Of a DNA stretch of 64,000 bases, positions 53,291 through 64,000 are shown in pieces (the first letter of the stretch is position 1; each line of letters begins with the position of its first letter). Origin of the DNA: Amblyomma americanum (taxonomy: Eukaryota > Arthropoda > Arachnida > Ixodida > Ixodidae); assembly GCF_052857255.1 (NCBI RefSeq), contig NC_135498.1, forward strand, positions 89,818,257 through 89,882,256, given 5' to 3'. The notes under the pieces are model-generated. The model was not told where the DNA came from. It worked only from the letters and a program-made list of their open reading frames with translations, and ran no database searches. The position numbers and the translations under genes are program-made.

Positions 53291-56200
53291 GCATTCTTGC
53301 CGGAGTCATGCATTACCCTATCGCGTTTTCACATTCCCTTTGTAAAGCGCTGTTTCATTAATATGCGCTGACTTCGCCCACCATACGGTTTAGTTTCCGA
53401 GCTAACCACTGCTGTCATTTTTGTCCACATAGAAAGCTCCTTGAAACGTGTCCTTATGTAGGGATGCGGTCAAGCAATGAGGGGAGGTTTGTTCTAGCTG
53501 CACAGAATTTGCTCCGGCCGCGGTGTAACGGACACTTGCCAGCAGTGGCACGAAAAAACTATGGAAGCGGCGCCGTCGGGAGACGATTAATGCGAATCAT
53601 TACCAGGCCCGCCACACTCATGTTTTCGAAGGCATTGCTTGGACGGTTTAAAAGGAAAAAATAACCAATGCATGCTGTGAGAAAAGAAAAATGCAGACAA
53701 ATAAAATAAAAGCCTATTAAAACCTCTGTAGAGGTTCATTCGAACAATTGCAGATAGAAGCCCTGCTTTTTAACGGCGGCGACACCCACATGGTAAGCCC
53801 TATCCTTCCCAAGTATTCTAGGGCATGGTCCTGCACACTTTTTGTTAAGAACGAATAAATTTTGGCGGCTACCGCAAGAAAAACACAGGGCTAATATTTT
53901 ATATTTTCTTATGAATACACTCGAGGTAACTTTAGTGTTTTCTCTTCACAAATCAAAACGCTTCCATGCCAAATTTTGGTGCAGTATATTCACACCTGTT
54001 CATAAAAAATGGAGGCAAAAATTTTGCTTTCAGTCGACAGACTCGTTTAGTGGTACCATTGTAACAAAAATCTTATTCTGAGATGAGTGGAAAATAAAAA
54101 TAAATTTAATGACTATTGTTTTGATTTTTGCCATTTTTTCCTGACAACTTCACACCATGTGCCTGGCACAACGTTCATAAACTAAAGGAAAATATGCTAC
54201 GCAGGAAGAAGTGAGATACGGGAAAAGATGAAGAAAGGAATGCACTTTAATAAATGCTACAAAAGAAAAAATGATCCTTCTTCAGATCTGTCGTTTACTA
54301 TGCTCCTCCCCCCTTCTCCATTTCTCTTTTCAATCCCTGCATCATTCCTCCCCAGTGCAGGCCAGCCCGCATTAACACCCTTCAGGTTAACATCCTTAAC
54401 TCTCTCATTACATGCGCCATCGATTTTTATTTCACTAGTTTTCCCCGCCGAGGCCGTTATGCTTTTCTCTCCCGAATCTTCTCCCCGACGCAGCAGCATG
54501 TCAGCGATTTTCTAACACCGGCTAAAGTCTCGCCACTAAAGAGCCTTTGTATTTATGTACTGCAGGTATAATCTTTGTATACTACTGCCTTTTCTGGATA
54601 TCAGGCTTAAGCATCCTTCTCAAGCGCTCCTGGATGCAGGGCATGCTTTCGAGAACAATGGCGCCCCCTGTCGTGATTTAGGTTCACCTTCGAGTTCCCG
54701 GTCATGCCGATGTGGTGTTCTGTAGGAACACGAGAAATGGTACTGGAAAATTCCAGCTGCCTAATTCTTGCGCGCAAGCTGTGGAGCATTTTTTTCCATT
54801 ACAATAAATCGACTAAAAAAATTATATAATTCTGACCAGAGTATGCATTTTCTTTGCGTGCTCTTGCAGCAATTACCAATGCAGGCGCGTTCACGCAGAA
54901 ATTGCGAAATAGCGTGAATACATGACAACATGAAGTGACACGCGCAGAGACTTTCGGTTTGTGTAACTCCATGCTGTCGACCCATTTTCGCGCTATTTCG
55001 TCCCTTCTCTTAAGCACCACGTAGCCAAGTTAGCACTTCAGGTCACTCCTTAACTTCGGAAATTTCCTAGCCTGGAGCCTTTCTGTGATAAGAGTAGGTC
55101 GAGGCTGTTTATCGGACCCCTGTCCGGCATAAAAGACCACATTTGAGGAATATACGTCTTGACCGCTAGCAGCCGACTATACTAAAAAATTGGCAGTGGC
55201 TTAAGTCTTCTAAACCTAGTTACAGCAAAAAATTCAACACACATAGCTACAGTCGGTCAGACGTTTGAAACGCCTGCGTTTGACGGACACTGCTAGCCAC
55301 GCTCTCATCTATGGCGAAACTGCATGCGAGAGCAGCGTCACCTCCTTAAGCGTACGCTAAGCCACGTGCATAATCACATGACCACATCTGGCGAAGCGGA
55401 GTTCATCGTGGCGCGGTCGGAGCAGTGGCGGTGCGGATGCCGCTGCGGTTATTCACGGGGTCTGACGTAACAGCCACATTTACGGCGTACCTCCAGCTGA
55501 AGGACAAACTGCAACACCCGATGACCTTTGCGAAACACGGCTCAGTGAAGCCCTAACTCTAAGAACGCATAAACACGTGGGTTTGTGTACATGGCTACGT
55601 CTAGAGACCAACACCGATCTATGACGTAAGCAAGAAGCGGTGGTGCTTCACTGGCTGTAGCGACTGAGAAAAAACTATGGGTGTGAAAAGTAGGCTTAGC
55701 GCCCTTAGGAATACATGGAAGCGAAAGTTTTCAAAGAAGTTTTCTTCTGTGCACCTATTATGTCGTCCCTTCGTGAATAGCAACCAAGTAATCATAGAAC
55801 TCATTCTGAAAGTATGACGCGTTATTTCGAAAGCGATATATTTTTACAGCTTCACGTTACGTGCTCGTGGGGGTGATTAGCGGTGATTCACGTGGGGGTG
55901 ATTCTCGGGATCATGGCGTATTGAAACACAATAAGCAAATTTTTCTCGCAATATTTTTCTCGTTTACCAGAGTGCCCACGGAGGCGGCTGTTAACAGTTG
56001 GTGAATGCTGTGAAGAACTTGAATGTCAGAAAGTGTAGTACATCATTTCGGAGGCACCGTTTAAAAGTGCCCCATGTATCAGTAATTGTGACGTATCAAT
56101 TTCAGATGTCGCAGTTAAGTGAACAAATTTTGTTCAGATCCTGCAAATTTCCTCTATGCTTGGTGTGTTATCATAGCGCCGTAATGCGGAAGACACTAAA

Positions 56201-56424
56201 ACCTCCCTCACAATGTACGGTGCTGGCCCAGCAAATGGTACAGGTGGCGAACGGCACACAGCTTTCGCACTTCCACACGTAAGGAAGTGCACCTCATAAT
56301 TTTTGTTGGTGACGATGCCAATATACTCAGTCATCAATCATCAATCGATAGATAATTGATCGATAAACAAACTCTGTGATAAAGACACTCCGTGATAAAG
56401 ATCGATAAAGACACTATGAACAAA
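53291..56424. other. Unassigned AT-rich DNA
   Basis: Short ORFs only (up to 95 codons, 54228-54515), no motif recognised. Short iterations of GTGATAAAGA at 56379-56412. Confidence 0.5.
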
Positions 56425-56640
56425 AACTTAATATTTGGGCAACTCATTTTGCATGAACCTCATGCTTGGGCAAAGCAGTGGCCTGAAGTATTCTGAAATA
56501 AATCAACTTGGATAACGGTACCAATGTTTACGTGTATATTGGAGGCAAGTGTTATTGAACCATAACTTATATCCGGGCATCTCATTCTGCATGAACAGTA
56601 TCAATGTTCACGTGCATGTAAGAGGCAGATGTTATTGGAC
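56425..56640. repeat. Imperfect direct repeats
   Basis: Block A (AACTTAATATTTGGGCAACT...GCATGAAC, 56425-56456) recurs at 56564-56596. Block B (CAATGTTTACGTG...GTTATTGAAC, about 56521-56560) recurs at about 56601-56640. Spacings are 139 and 80 bases, so one unit has lost about 59 bases. Confidence 0.65.
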
Positions 56641-57298
56641 AAAACAAATTATTCCATGACTTGGCCTCTACTGTCTTCGGCTTCCTCATTGAGGAGTGTG
56701 TGCACTAAAATCTCGTGCTATCAGATACGGTCTAAATTGTGAGTTTTAGATAAAATGCGAGATAAACACAGCGTACTGTCATGGTCTTGCATCTTAGAAG
56801 TATTCAGTAGGCTGCCGGCGTTCAATGGGTTCATTGGCGTTGGCAACGTTATAGACGCCAATGATTTTGAGGAAAGGAAAGGTGCATAACTGGCTCCCGG
56901 GTCATTGGGCAGCTCAGTCGCGCTCGCAGGCAGTGATGCACGCCGGCCGATCCACATTTCGCGGAATATTTAGTGCTTACCAATGCTAACCCACTAACAC
57001 TTTCCAAGCTGAGCAACGCTCGCTGAGACTGTTTTCAGTCCTCTGACACTCTGTGTCATTAATACGCGGTATTCAATCCAGATAAGACAATTTGAGTTTG
57101 TCCTTAGTGTCCAAAAACAAAAAGTCTGCAAAGCATAAGTTGACTTAAAATCATTGCTCTTTTCGCGACCATTGGGGAAACAATTCAGCAAATGTAATTT
57201 AGGATTCTGTTTGGGCAAATCACAATGAAATTTAAACACTTACTTAGCTGCAGCTGGAAAGAGGGCTCAGGCACGCGCAGGGTTTCCGGCACGCACCT
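56641..57298. other. Unassigned DNA
   Basis: No gene or repeat recognised. Confidence 0.5.
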
Positions 57299-57430
57299 CT
57301 AGTTCAGGACGAATAAGCCGACCAAAGTATAATTGTTCCTGGATGCCGCATTCGAATAGCGGACGCTGCAAGAGAACAACGAGTATAACTTCAACTCGTG
57401 CGAAGGGATCACTGAATATCTCAAACCGAC
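57299..57430. repeat. Dispersed repeat D1, copy at 57.3 kb
   Basis: CTAGTTCAGGACGAATAAGC, CTGGATGCCGCATTCGAAT, CGGACGCTGCAAGAGAACAA and GAATATCTCAAAC. Best agreement with 53156-53290. Confidence 0.65.
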
Positions 57431-57780
57431 CATACATTAGGTGATTCTCCGGTTTATATTTCGTTCCTTCAAATATTGTCCCCGGAAAGGCAAGGTGCTG
57501 CCGTTTATTTATTCCGGCGAGAAGTGTGTGACTACTTAACTTAATTTTTGTTGTTAGTGTAGTGTCGCATTTATGTGATTGCGTATCGCCGGGTGAATTC
57601 ACGGCTACTCCCCGATTACGCGAGAGCGTACACATATCGTTCGGTCGAAAAGCCGCCGGTGTAGTTGAAACAGTAGTGATTAACGATTTATTGGTGTGTG
57701 GTAGAATATAACCAGTTAATGAAATAAATTTATTGAATTGATTGATTAAATAAAAAATCGGGAAAAGGGTGTTTTAAATG
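57431..57780. other. Unassigned DNA
   Basis: AT-rich flank of the SINE; nothing recognised. Confidence 0.5.
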
Positions 57781-58092
57781 TGTCCTGCCGCAGTGGCGCA
57801 GCGGTTAGGGCGCTCGGCTACTGAGCCCGAGTACACGGGTTCGAACACCACCGCGGCGGCCACGTTTCGATGGAGGTGAAACACAAAAGGCGCCCGTGTG
57901 CTGTGCGATGTCAGTGCACGTTAAAGATCGCCAGTTGGTCGAAATTATTCCGAAGCCCTCCACTACGGCACCTATTTCTTTCCTTCTTCTCTCAGTCTCT
58001 CCTTCTCTTACGGAAGTTGTTGTGTCCACCAAAATACGAGAGACATACTGCGCCATTTCCTTTCCCCAAAACGAATTTAAATTTTCATTTCA
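57781..58092 (+). mobile_element. tRNA-derived tick-type SINE (Ruka-like)
   Basis: tRNA-like head with A box AGTGGCGCAGCGGTTAGGGC (about 57790) and B box GGGTTCGAACACC (about 57837-57849). Then comes a core GTGCACGTTAAAGATCGCCA..GGTCGAAATTATTCC..GAAGCCCTCCACTACGGCAC (about 57915-57980), then a pyrimidine-rich part and a 3' end TACTGCGCCATTTCCTTTCC. The core strongly resembles, from memory, the abundant SINEs of ixodid ticks (Ruka family). A 3' fragment of the same family is at 42541-42613. The tail and target duplication are unclear. Confidence 0.82.
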
Positions 58093-58480
58093 GAGGTGTC
58101 AAAATGAAGAGTAAATGCTAACTCACAATGAAGAGTAAATGCTTGGTTATGCTAATTAAGAACATTTAGAGCGTGTAAAGTTTTAATTAATTGAAACAAT
58201 TGATAAAAAAATTGCTTTCAAATGTGTCAAACTGCTCACAACTTGAGGGAATGTTTGGTTATACTAAGTATTGGGGTATGTCGCCGTGCTAATAAAATAT
58301 TCTGGTAAAAAAATAGTCGCATCACCATCAGATGACGCACCAAACGGCGTACGCTATTGCGTCAACTCATAGGCACAGCATAGGAGTCCAACGTTTCTTT
58401 CCTGTACGCTATAATGATTAATAAACCGTGAAGAATGCAGCTGCTCGAAGATAGCCGGCTAATCGCGGATCGGGGCGGGT
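58093..58480. other. Unassigned AT-rich DNA
   Basis: Nothing recognised. Confidence 0.5.
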
Positions 58481-58571
58481 TGCCACATCCAAATGGCCGA
58501 TGCTGCTGGAGAATATCAGGCATAACAACTTCACTAAGCGTGCACCTGGCGAAAGGTTCACAGAATATAAA
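58481..58571. repeat. Dispersed repeat D1, partial copy
   Basis: TGCCACATCCAAATGGCCGA and TGCTGCTGGAGAATATC.., then CGAAAGGTTCACAGAATAT; second half of D1 only. Confidence 0.6.
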
Positions 58572-59454
58572 AGCGTACTCGAGACTTTCATGCTGAGCAC
58601 TGTCGTAATTTCATGTCTTTTTTATTAGCTATGGCCCGAAGAGTGGGTTGGTGCAGTTTTAAGCAAATGATTTTAGTTTATTATTTGGGCTAGCTGATAA
58701 TGCCAGTAACGTCAGATGGAGTAGAACCCTCCTGAGGGTCTCGATGCACGTAGTCATGGACTGGCCAGTTGCGGAAAATCGCAAGGCTCAGACAACGGTA
58801 ATGTTTAAACGCGGTGTTCTGCCTTACCATACAGCTTCTGTTTCTTATGTTGCTCATACATCAGAGGACCGCTCGGTGGAACTGTTGTAGAAAAGCATTC
58901 CATAGCGTCATAAATCAAGCTTCCGTATTCTAGTCAGGTTATCTTGTTTTTATACTAATACTCCTGTTCCGTATGGCAGGTGGTACGTAGGATCACGTTC
59001 GTGTGAAGTGTGCGCTTTTAAACCTGTGGGGCTGTAGTATTTGTCTTAAAGTTGAACTTGCACTGTGATAGTCATATCAGTCAGGTCTGGTGCGAGGATG
59101 TAAACACCTATAATTGAAAAGAATTGGGAGCTGAAAGATCTAGTCGGGAAAACTGGGGCGCTAGCAAGCCACATAATTTATTTCTACATTTAAATAAAAA
59201 TTAGGGGAGGTAAATTAGACTGATGCAGAAATATTGCGTTATTTAGGAATCTATTATAATTATGATTCTATTCCAATACTGAGTCCACTGTCTTTCACTA
59301 CACAGCCTGATTGTATTCTAGTTAACACTACGCAAGATCTGTCACGTGGTTGGCCCGTCTTGCGCGAATCCCAACTCTCGTTCTTGAATTTTTCAACAGT
59401 TTACAGCAGGGTTTTCAACCCATTTAGGACGCCTGGACGAAGTAAACTAGAACG
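58572..59454. other. Unassigned DNA
   Basis: No gene or repeat recognised. Confidence 0.5.
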
Positions 59455-59502
59455 GTGGGGGGGGGGAGGTGCTAACCTGGAATGGAGGGGGGGGTGCTAA
59501 AG
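59455..59502 (+). other. G-run pair (G-quadruplex-prone)
   Basis: Two long G runs (about 59457-59466 and 59487-59495), each followed by GTGCTAA-like sequence, i.e. a short duplication with enough G tracts for a quadruplex. Confidence 0.55.
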
Positions 59503-59562
59503 GCTTTCAAGCACGCCAAACAAGAGCAGGCAATGCAATCACGCCTACAAAGCGTGAAGTAC

Positions 59563-59740
59563 GCGTGATATCTAAGTGTGAAAGTGCACCATGCCTAAAA
59601 TAAGGGCGCACAAAAATTGCCATCAATCACGGTTGACAAGCGTAGGCAACGCGCCGATCACTCATTCATAGCAAGCGCGATTTTTAGGCGTGAAGGCGGA
59701 CCACGCTTAGAATAACTGAGAAAAAAATCGCCGCTAACTC
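59563..59740. repeat. Diverged tandem repeat, about 112-bp period
   Basis: GCGTGATATCTAAGTGTGAA..CACCATGCCTAAAATAA (from 59563) and GCGCGATTTTTAGGCGTGAA..ACCACGCTTAGAATAA (from 59675) align with about a quarter of positions changed. Confidence 0.5.
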
Positions 59741-60599
59741 TTCAAAATTTTAGCGAATAGGTCAAACCAAGCATGGGGGACAGAGAAATAGTGACACGGT
59801 TCGGAGGCGTAACGGGGCAGACGTGACGAAGTCGTTATGTTAACGGATTTCCAGGCGCGAGAACCTGCTAGAGAATCCACTATGATGCATTCATGTTTTA
59901 CTCCTCTCACCAATAAACCACATAATTGTACAACGCTTTATTAAATCCTACGCTCCTTCGGCAACATATATAATTGGGAAATGAGATTTCAACGGACAAC
60001 GCTTGAGCCAGAAGTTGTCAGGTTAAAAACTAAGCCAGTGAAATTGGGCCTCAAAATTCATACATTAAGATTGTGCACTACTGCGAAGACCCGGTGATAT
60101 GGAGGACGTCATAAGGGTATCACAATATCAGTTTTCGTGTGCAAGAATGACTGACACAGCAGTCTATGATGTCTGCTGTAATGGAAGTCACAGGAATAAG
60201 TAACAGTCTTTGGTTCTACAATGCGAATCAAAAACACTCCTTGCAGCGTCATTTGGCCGTTGTCAAGATCAAGCAGCAACGGCTAAGGTGGTGAACACCA
60301 TGAAAGCGAGCAGAGAGTTGGAATACCGGGTTAAGGGAATTTAACAAAAGGAGTCTTGCTTGGAACTGCTAGCATCAGTACAAGAGGGTTTCAAATCAAC
60401 AGATGATACTCATAGCGTTATCGATGTTTCTTAGATCCATGATTACTGGCATATCGAACAATACCACAGAAAATGGGGCATTTTGCATACACTCGACTTT
60501 TTGTAGAAATGAAAGAGAGAAGAAAAGGCTTAAGCGTACTGTAATTCTTTGAACCTGGATGTGTTGCGAAGGGCACGCGGAGACTTTGGTGATATTGGT
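59741..60599. other. Unassigned DNA
   Basis: No gene or repeat recognised. Confidence 0.5.
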
Positions 60600-60740
60600 G
60601 GTGCGTGCCTTGGTCGGACAGCCACTCTGAGGGCGCGATTGAAGGCCCCCGTCAGCCGCCGAGACTCTGGGTGAAAAAGAAAGGAGAATTTTCATTGTAT
60701 TCTCACGGATGCAGCCGTAGCGCAGTGACAAAGAAACTTT
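60600..60740. repeat. Dispersed repeat D3, copy 2
   Basis: CTTGGTCGGACAGCCACTCT, GGGCGCG and GCCGAGACTCTGGG match 44805-44950 in order. Confidence 0.55.
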
Positions 60741-61964
60741 ATGATTTGTGTGCAACCGTTACTTGACGTTCATAGATGGCGGTAATTCGTGTGGGTCCCA
60801 GTATCTTTGCGCTACGTTCGCCGGTCGTCCCTGGTAATCTACTGAACTCCTGTTTGCCGGACAACTGGACAGTTTCGGTCATACCACTTTGGCAGAATTT
60901 CGGGCAGTAATCTTCCGCGTGCGCACCGCGGGGCTGCTCTAGCAGGACACACCGAGAAAACTATGAGACCACGCAAGCAGCGAACTCATCCTGGGCCCGC
61001 CTGCACGAAGAAAATCAGGTGGTGTAATTTCCAGTCTTGTCCTATTCGCAGTCTAGAACCTTCCAGGAATGGACCAGCAAAGGAACGGAGGGACGCATAG
61101 CACAACCTTGCTCTCAGGAAGAAAAAAGAACGCTGGCTGGGAACTGTAGCTTTTAGTCAGTATTTGTGCTCACAGAAGCGCAGAGGTAGTGGCGGTGCCC
61201 ACCTACAAACTGGACCGCTTATGCGCCTTTCCTTTCCTCAACGCCGAGGGAGCGGTCAAATGTTTCCTGAGGAAGCTGTATAGCTTTCCTTTGCAGCCGT
61301 AGGGCTGCGCTTGTGTGGACGCCACTGAGTAATTACTCCCTTATTAGGAACAGACTGTAGACTAACACGGCTAACGAAATGAGATACTCGTTACGACACA
61401 CAAATGCAGGAAGCCAACAGTCAGCGATACCTGGGAAAACAGAGGAATGTGAAACGGACACTGAGGATAACTGTACAAATTTTTCTTTAGCAAAATCCAA
61501 CAGCCCATAGCTGCGAAGCAGTAATACTTAACTCAGCTGACCGCCAATTGCATCACCAAACATAGGTTCTTTATGGCTTCCAACATTCAGGTTACCTTTT
61601 CTCAGTCTTCTTCGTGCGATTAAAGACCACGAGCTGTTGTAAAACAAAACTTATATACTTCAATATCTAAACGCTTAACCCTCATGGAGGCTTGAGAGCC
61701 TCAGAGATTCGTATTGTTTTCTATCTACTTCGTCATCGCGCTTGTACTTGAGTGACTGGTTTGTGGCGGCGATACCTGCATTTCAATTCTTGATATTTTT
61801 TACTAGAGTGGTGTTTTTGTGTCCAGCAGCCCGCATTCCATTGATAAAAGTCAACATCCGTTTCTCCTCAGTAGCCCTTGAACTCTTAATTATAGTGCAG
61901 TCATTTTAGATTTGAACTGTAAATGATTTATAAGCTGAAGATAAACAACCACATTCAACTTTCA
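60741..61964. other. Unassigned DNA
   Basis: No gene or repeat recognised. Confidence 0.5.
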
Positions 61965-62056
61965 GGATTCGAAACCATGAGCACCGAATATTGGTAGAAT
62001 TCAAAACCATGACCACCGAATTGCTAGTCCGGTGCTCTACTAACTGAGCTACAGCA
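61965..62056 (-). repeat. tRNA-like SINE head with duplicated B-box half, minus strand
   Basis: The minus strand reads TAGCTCAGTTAGTAGAGC (A box, 62034-62051), then GAATTCGGTGGTCATGGTTT (ending in a degenerate B box, 61998-62009), and repeats ATATTCGGTGCTCATGGTTT with an intact B box GGTTTCGAATCC (61965-61976). The duplicated half rules out a normal tRNA. Confidence 0.7.
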
Positions 62057-62744
62057 ATTGCTACTCATTCTCTTGCTTTCGGGTGTATTAATGTTTCCTA
62101 TAACCTTACCTTGAAGTTCATCAGCGGTACCTTAGTCCCATCCATATCGGTGGACGTAATAAGTCCTGCGATATCCCGTTTGTTACGTGGAACTGGAATG
62201 ACCAGTAAGGAAGGAAGCTACGCCAGAACCATGTTATGTTACTTATGGCATGAAGACTGCTAGAAGAGAGGCCCGCGTTACGCAATTGAGCACACTAAAG
62301 TAAGGTAGTTGGCTTGCTGCATAATGAGCCAACAGTCAGTGAAACGAGAGAAAGCAAAAAAGAATGTTAGCGGTGTTAATATATTGCATTTATTATGAAA
62401 AGAATGATGAAAGAAACCATTTCCTGCCTCACATTGGAAACTAGACAGCATACTTTGCTTCGTCCAAGCAGACCCAGGTCTCATCATCCGGCCCTTTGAA
62501 ATCTGATCGCACCAGAACTTAGTTCAGCTGCAATATACCGAACCCCTGTGACCTCGAGTAGGCTGCGATCACAGGGCTAGTAGACAGTGGAAGTCGTAGG
62601 AGCCCTGAGCAGTTCATTATATTTTGTGAGTGCTGCGATACTCGGCCTCCTTATACCCCCACCTAGGCTATATCAATCGGAGCGTCTCGTTCTGGAACCT
62701 GATTATCCGAAATTTGCCATTAATAATCGCAAATAGAAGCGCGT
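62057..62744. other. Unassigned DNA
   Basis: Nothing recognised. Confidence 0.5.
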
Positions 62745-62860
62745 TAAGGCAGAATCCAGGGTGTGCAAGACACATAGGCAGGGGTCGATCGCAGTACTAT
62801 TACCTACAGAATGAAGTGAAGAAATGAGTAATCTAGAACGGTTAAAAGAAAGCTACTGCG
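62745..62860. repeat. Dispersed repeat D4, copy 2
   Basis: GGCAGAATCCAGGGTGTGCA, AGACACATAGGCAGGGGTCG and TACTATTACC correspond to 45197-45305. Confidence 0.5.
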
Positions 62861-63295
62861 ATCGACCTAGAGAAAATGCGCAATTAATTCAACGGCTGCG
62901 GACACAGTGAAATGAATTGCAGGAACACAGTGAACAAAAGAAACTCACGATAGACAATACTGGAGGCGCCTAACGCTGGCAACATAACTCTGGCAATTTA
63001 AACGGGCGGTCTGTACTGATGTAATAAAACAGAACCCTGTTTTTAGATTCTGCGAGAACATAAGGAAATGCATGCACATTACCTTAGCATCAACGCAAGT
63101 CTCAAGGCGAAAGGCGCAGCACGACGCTACGTTCTACTGTACCTATTTCAACAAGAATTGAAGCAGATGAACCTTGAAATAATCCATTCGCTCCCAGTGG
63201 TCCCCGATTACTCTGTGATAAACTTTTGCATTTTATGCCCCACATTCAGTTATGCTTATAATGGCACAGGTGTTAACAAATAACAGGAGAGTGAC
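62861..63295. other. Unassigned DNA
   Basis: Nothing recognised. Confidence 0.5.
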
Positions 63296-63432
63296 AAACC
63301 AGTGACGTATCCGGGTGGGTGTTGCCCTGGTACCGCATTCAAAAGATGCCGGTGCTTGCACTGCTGGTCAGATGCTCTCCTGCGCCATCACTGCAAGAAT
63401 ACGGATGAACTTGCTTCCTATGTTAAAAGAAA
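63296..63432. repeat. Dispersed repeat D2, copy 2
   Basis: CAGTGACGTATCC, GTGTTGCCCTGGTACCGCA and CACTGCTGGTCAGATG match 46402-46560 in order. Confidence 0.6.
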
Positions 63433-64000
63433 GGGTGATGCAGGGGTCTGCACGACATATAAGCTGTAGCATCAGCTGAAAACTCAATGGACAGCACAAC
63501 ATCGCAAATATAGCCTTGAAATTCGTGGAAAAAATATTCGAATGAACCAAAGGTGGTTAGCAAGTGGTTAGCAATGTGAAAAAATTATATATTATGGGCT
63601 TGGAAGCTGGCTGATGATATTCTTGTGCTTGTGGGAGAAAAATGACGCAGCGGGTCCTACTGTGTACTACTTAACGAAGGTCTGACGCCATATAATTTTG
63701 TAGTAACCCCAAGCAGTCAAAATTATCTCGATTTTCACATTAATAGGGGCCGAATAACCAAGTTTTGCAGTAGTGCAGTTCCGGCGTCCCAAAGAAAATG
63801 TCAGATTTGAAATCTGCGCTTTTAGCATATGTTGCAAAACTTTCTTGCTCAATTTTCTCTAAAGGCGAAACCACATTATCTACTAGCTTTTCGCTCGGCG
63901 CCCGAAGAAGTGGGCGACTAAAGACGTGAGCGCATGCGCACAGTGGTCTTCAGAAAGAGGTTGTGGAGATCGCTGACAAAGCCCCTATTTATCTCTTGTC
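63433..64000. other. Unassigned DNA
   Basis: Nothing recognised apart from a short AAGTGGTTAGC duplication at about 63556-63578. Confidence 0.5.

Noticed and set aside
42078..54515. ORFs at 42078-42446 (minus), 43126-43524, 44664-45131 (minus) and 54228-54515 as host genes
   Set aside because: Open by chance length, no domain, no splice-supported continuation. Part of 44664-45131 lies in dispersed repeat D3.
45340..56412. CRISPR-like array in the ATTGA repeats or the GATAAAGA iterations
   Set aside because: Irregular units without constant repeats and unique spacers; eukaryotic context.
47490..62056. Functional tRNA genes at 47.7, 51.1, 57.8 and 62.0 kb
   Set aside because: A and B boxes are present but acceptor and anticodon arms do not close, one has a duplicated half, and two have long non-tRNA bodies; these are SINEs or pseudogenes.

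Overview
The window looks like a piece of an arthropod genome, most likely a hard tick (inference: the LINE families, the tRNA-derived SINEs with the conserved 'GCACGTTAAAGATC' core and the lack of host genes resemble ixodid tick intergenic DNA as I remember it; no search was run). I find no host protein-coding gene, no rRNA, no credible functional tRNA and no CRISPR array. About 33 kb of the first 37.6 kb is transposable elements, many nested in one another. The last 26 kb is mostly unassigned AT-rich DNA with SINEs, short dispersed repeats and two more LINE fragments.

Layout. (1) 1-14675: a head-to-tail array on the plus strand of one I-superfamily non-LTR retrotransposon family (ORF1 with CCHC knuckles; ORF2 with endonuclease, RT, RNase H and a C-terminal CCHC motif). 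It holds a 3' part (1-3256), a full-length degenerate copy (3257-8441), a 3' fragment of another subfamily (8442-9589) and a second full-length degenerate copy (9590-14675). A stray minus-strand 3' tail lies at 15318-15388. (2) 17130-18186 and 35947-37630: apparent left and right halves of one copy of a second RNase-H LINE family, separated by about 17.8 kb of later insertions. (3) Inside that gap: a Ty3/gypsy LTR retrotransposon (18205-23321) with identical 173-bp LTRs, a 5'-truncated CR1-like LINE (23361-25968), a minus-strand CR1-like LINE with ORF1 and ORF2 (about 26022-29906), a tandem repeat, an A-rich stretch, and a copy of the I-superfamily family whose two ORFs are both open (30616-35945). 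(4) 37.6-64 kb: LINE fragments at 40122-41308 and 49679-51010, tRNA-like SINEs at 47.5-47.7, 51.0-51.1, 57.8-58.1 and 62.0 kb, an inverted-repeat element at 48.4 kb, and at least four families of short dispersed repeats.

How the parts work together. The open I-superfamily copy at 30.6-35.9 kb is the only element here that could plausibly encode working proteins; its ORF2 has no ATG where its relatives have one. All six 3' tails of this family, including the minus-strand one, can form the same hairpin (TGGC, 22-23 bases, GCCA), a likely RT recognition element. The LTR element has an apparently canonical -1 frameshift signal between gag and pol. It also has a Tyr in place of the first catalytic Asp of RT, and an integrase break carrying 16 bases identical to its own LTR/primer-binding-site junction, so it probably moved with proteins supplied by another copy. 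The minus-strand CR1-like LINE carries a 2A-like DVESNPG motif at the start of ORF1. Insertion order can be read from target-site duplications: minus LINE first, then the plus CR1-like LINE (about 51-bp duplication), then the LTR element (4-bp duplication ATAT) inside the left copy of that duplication.
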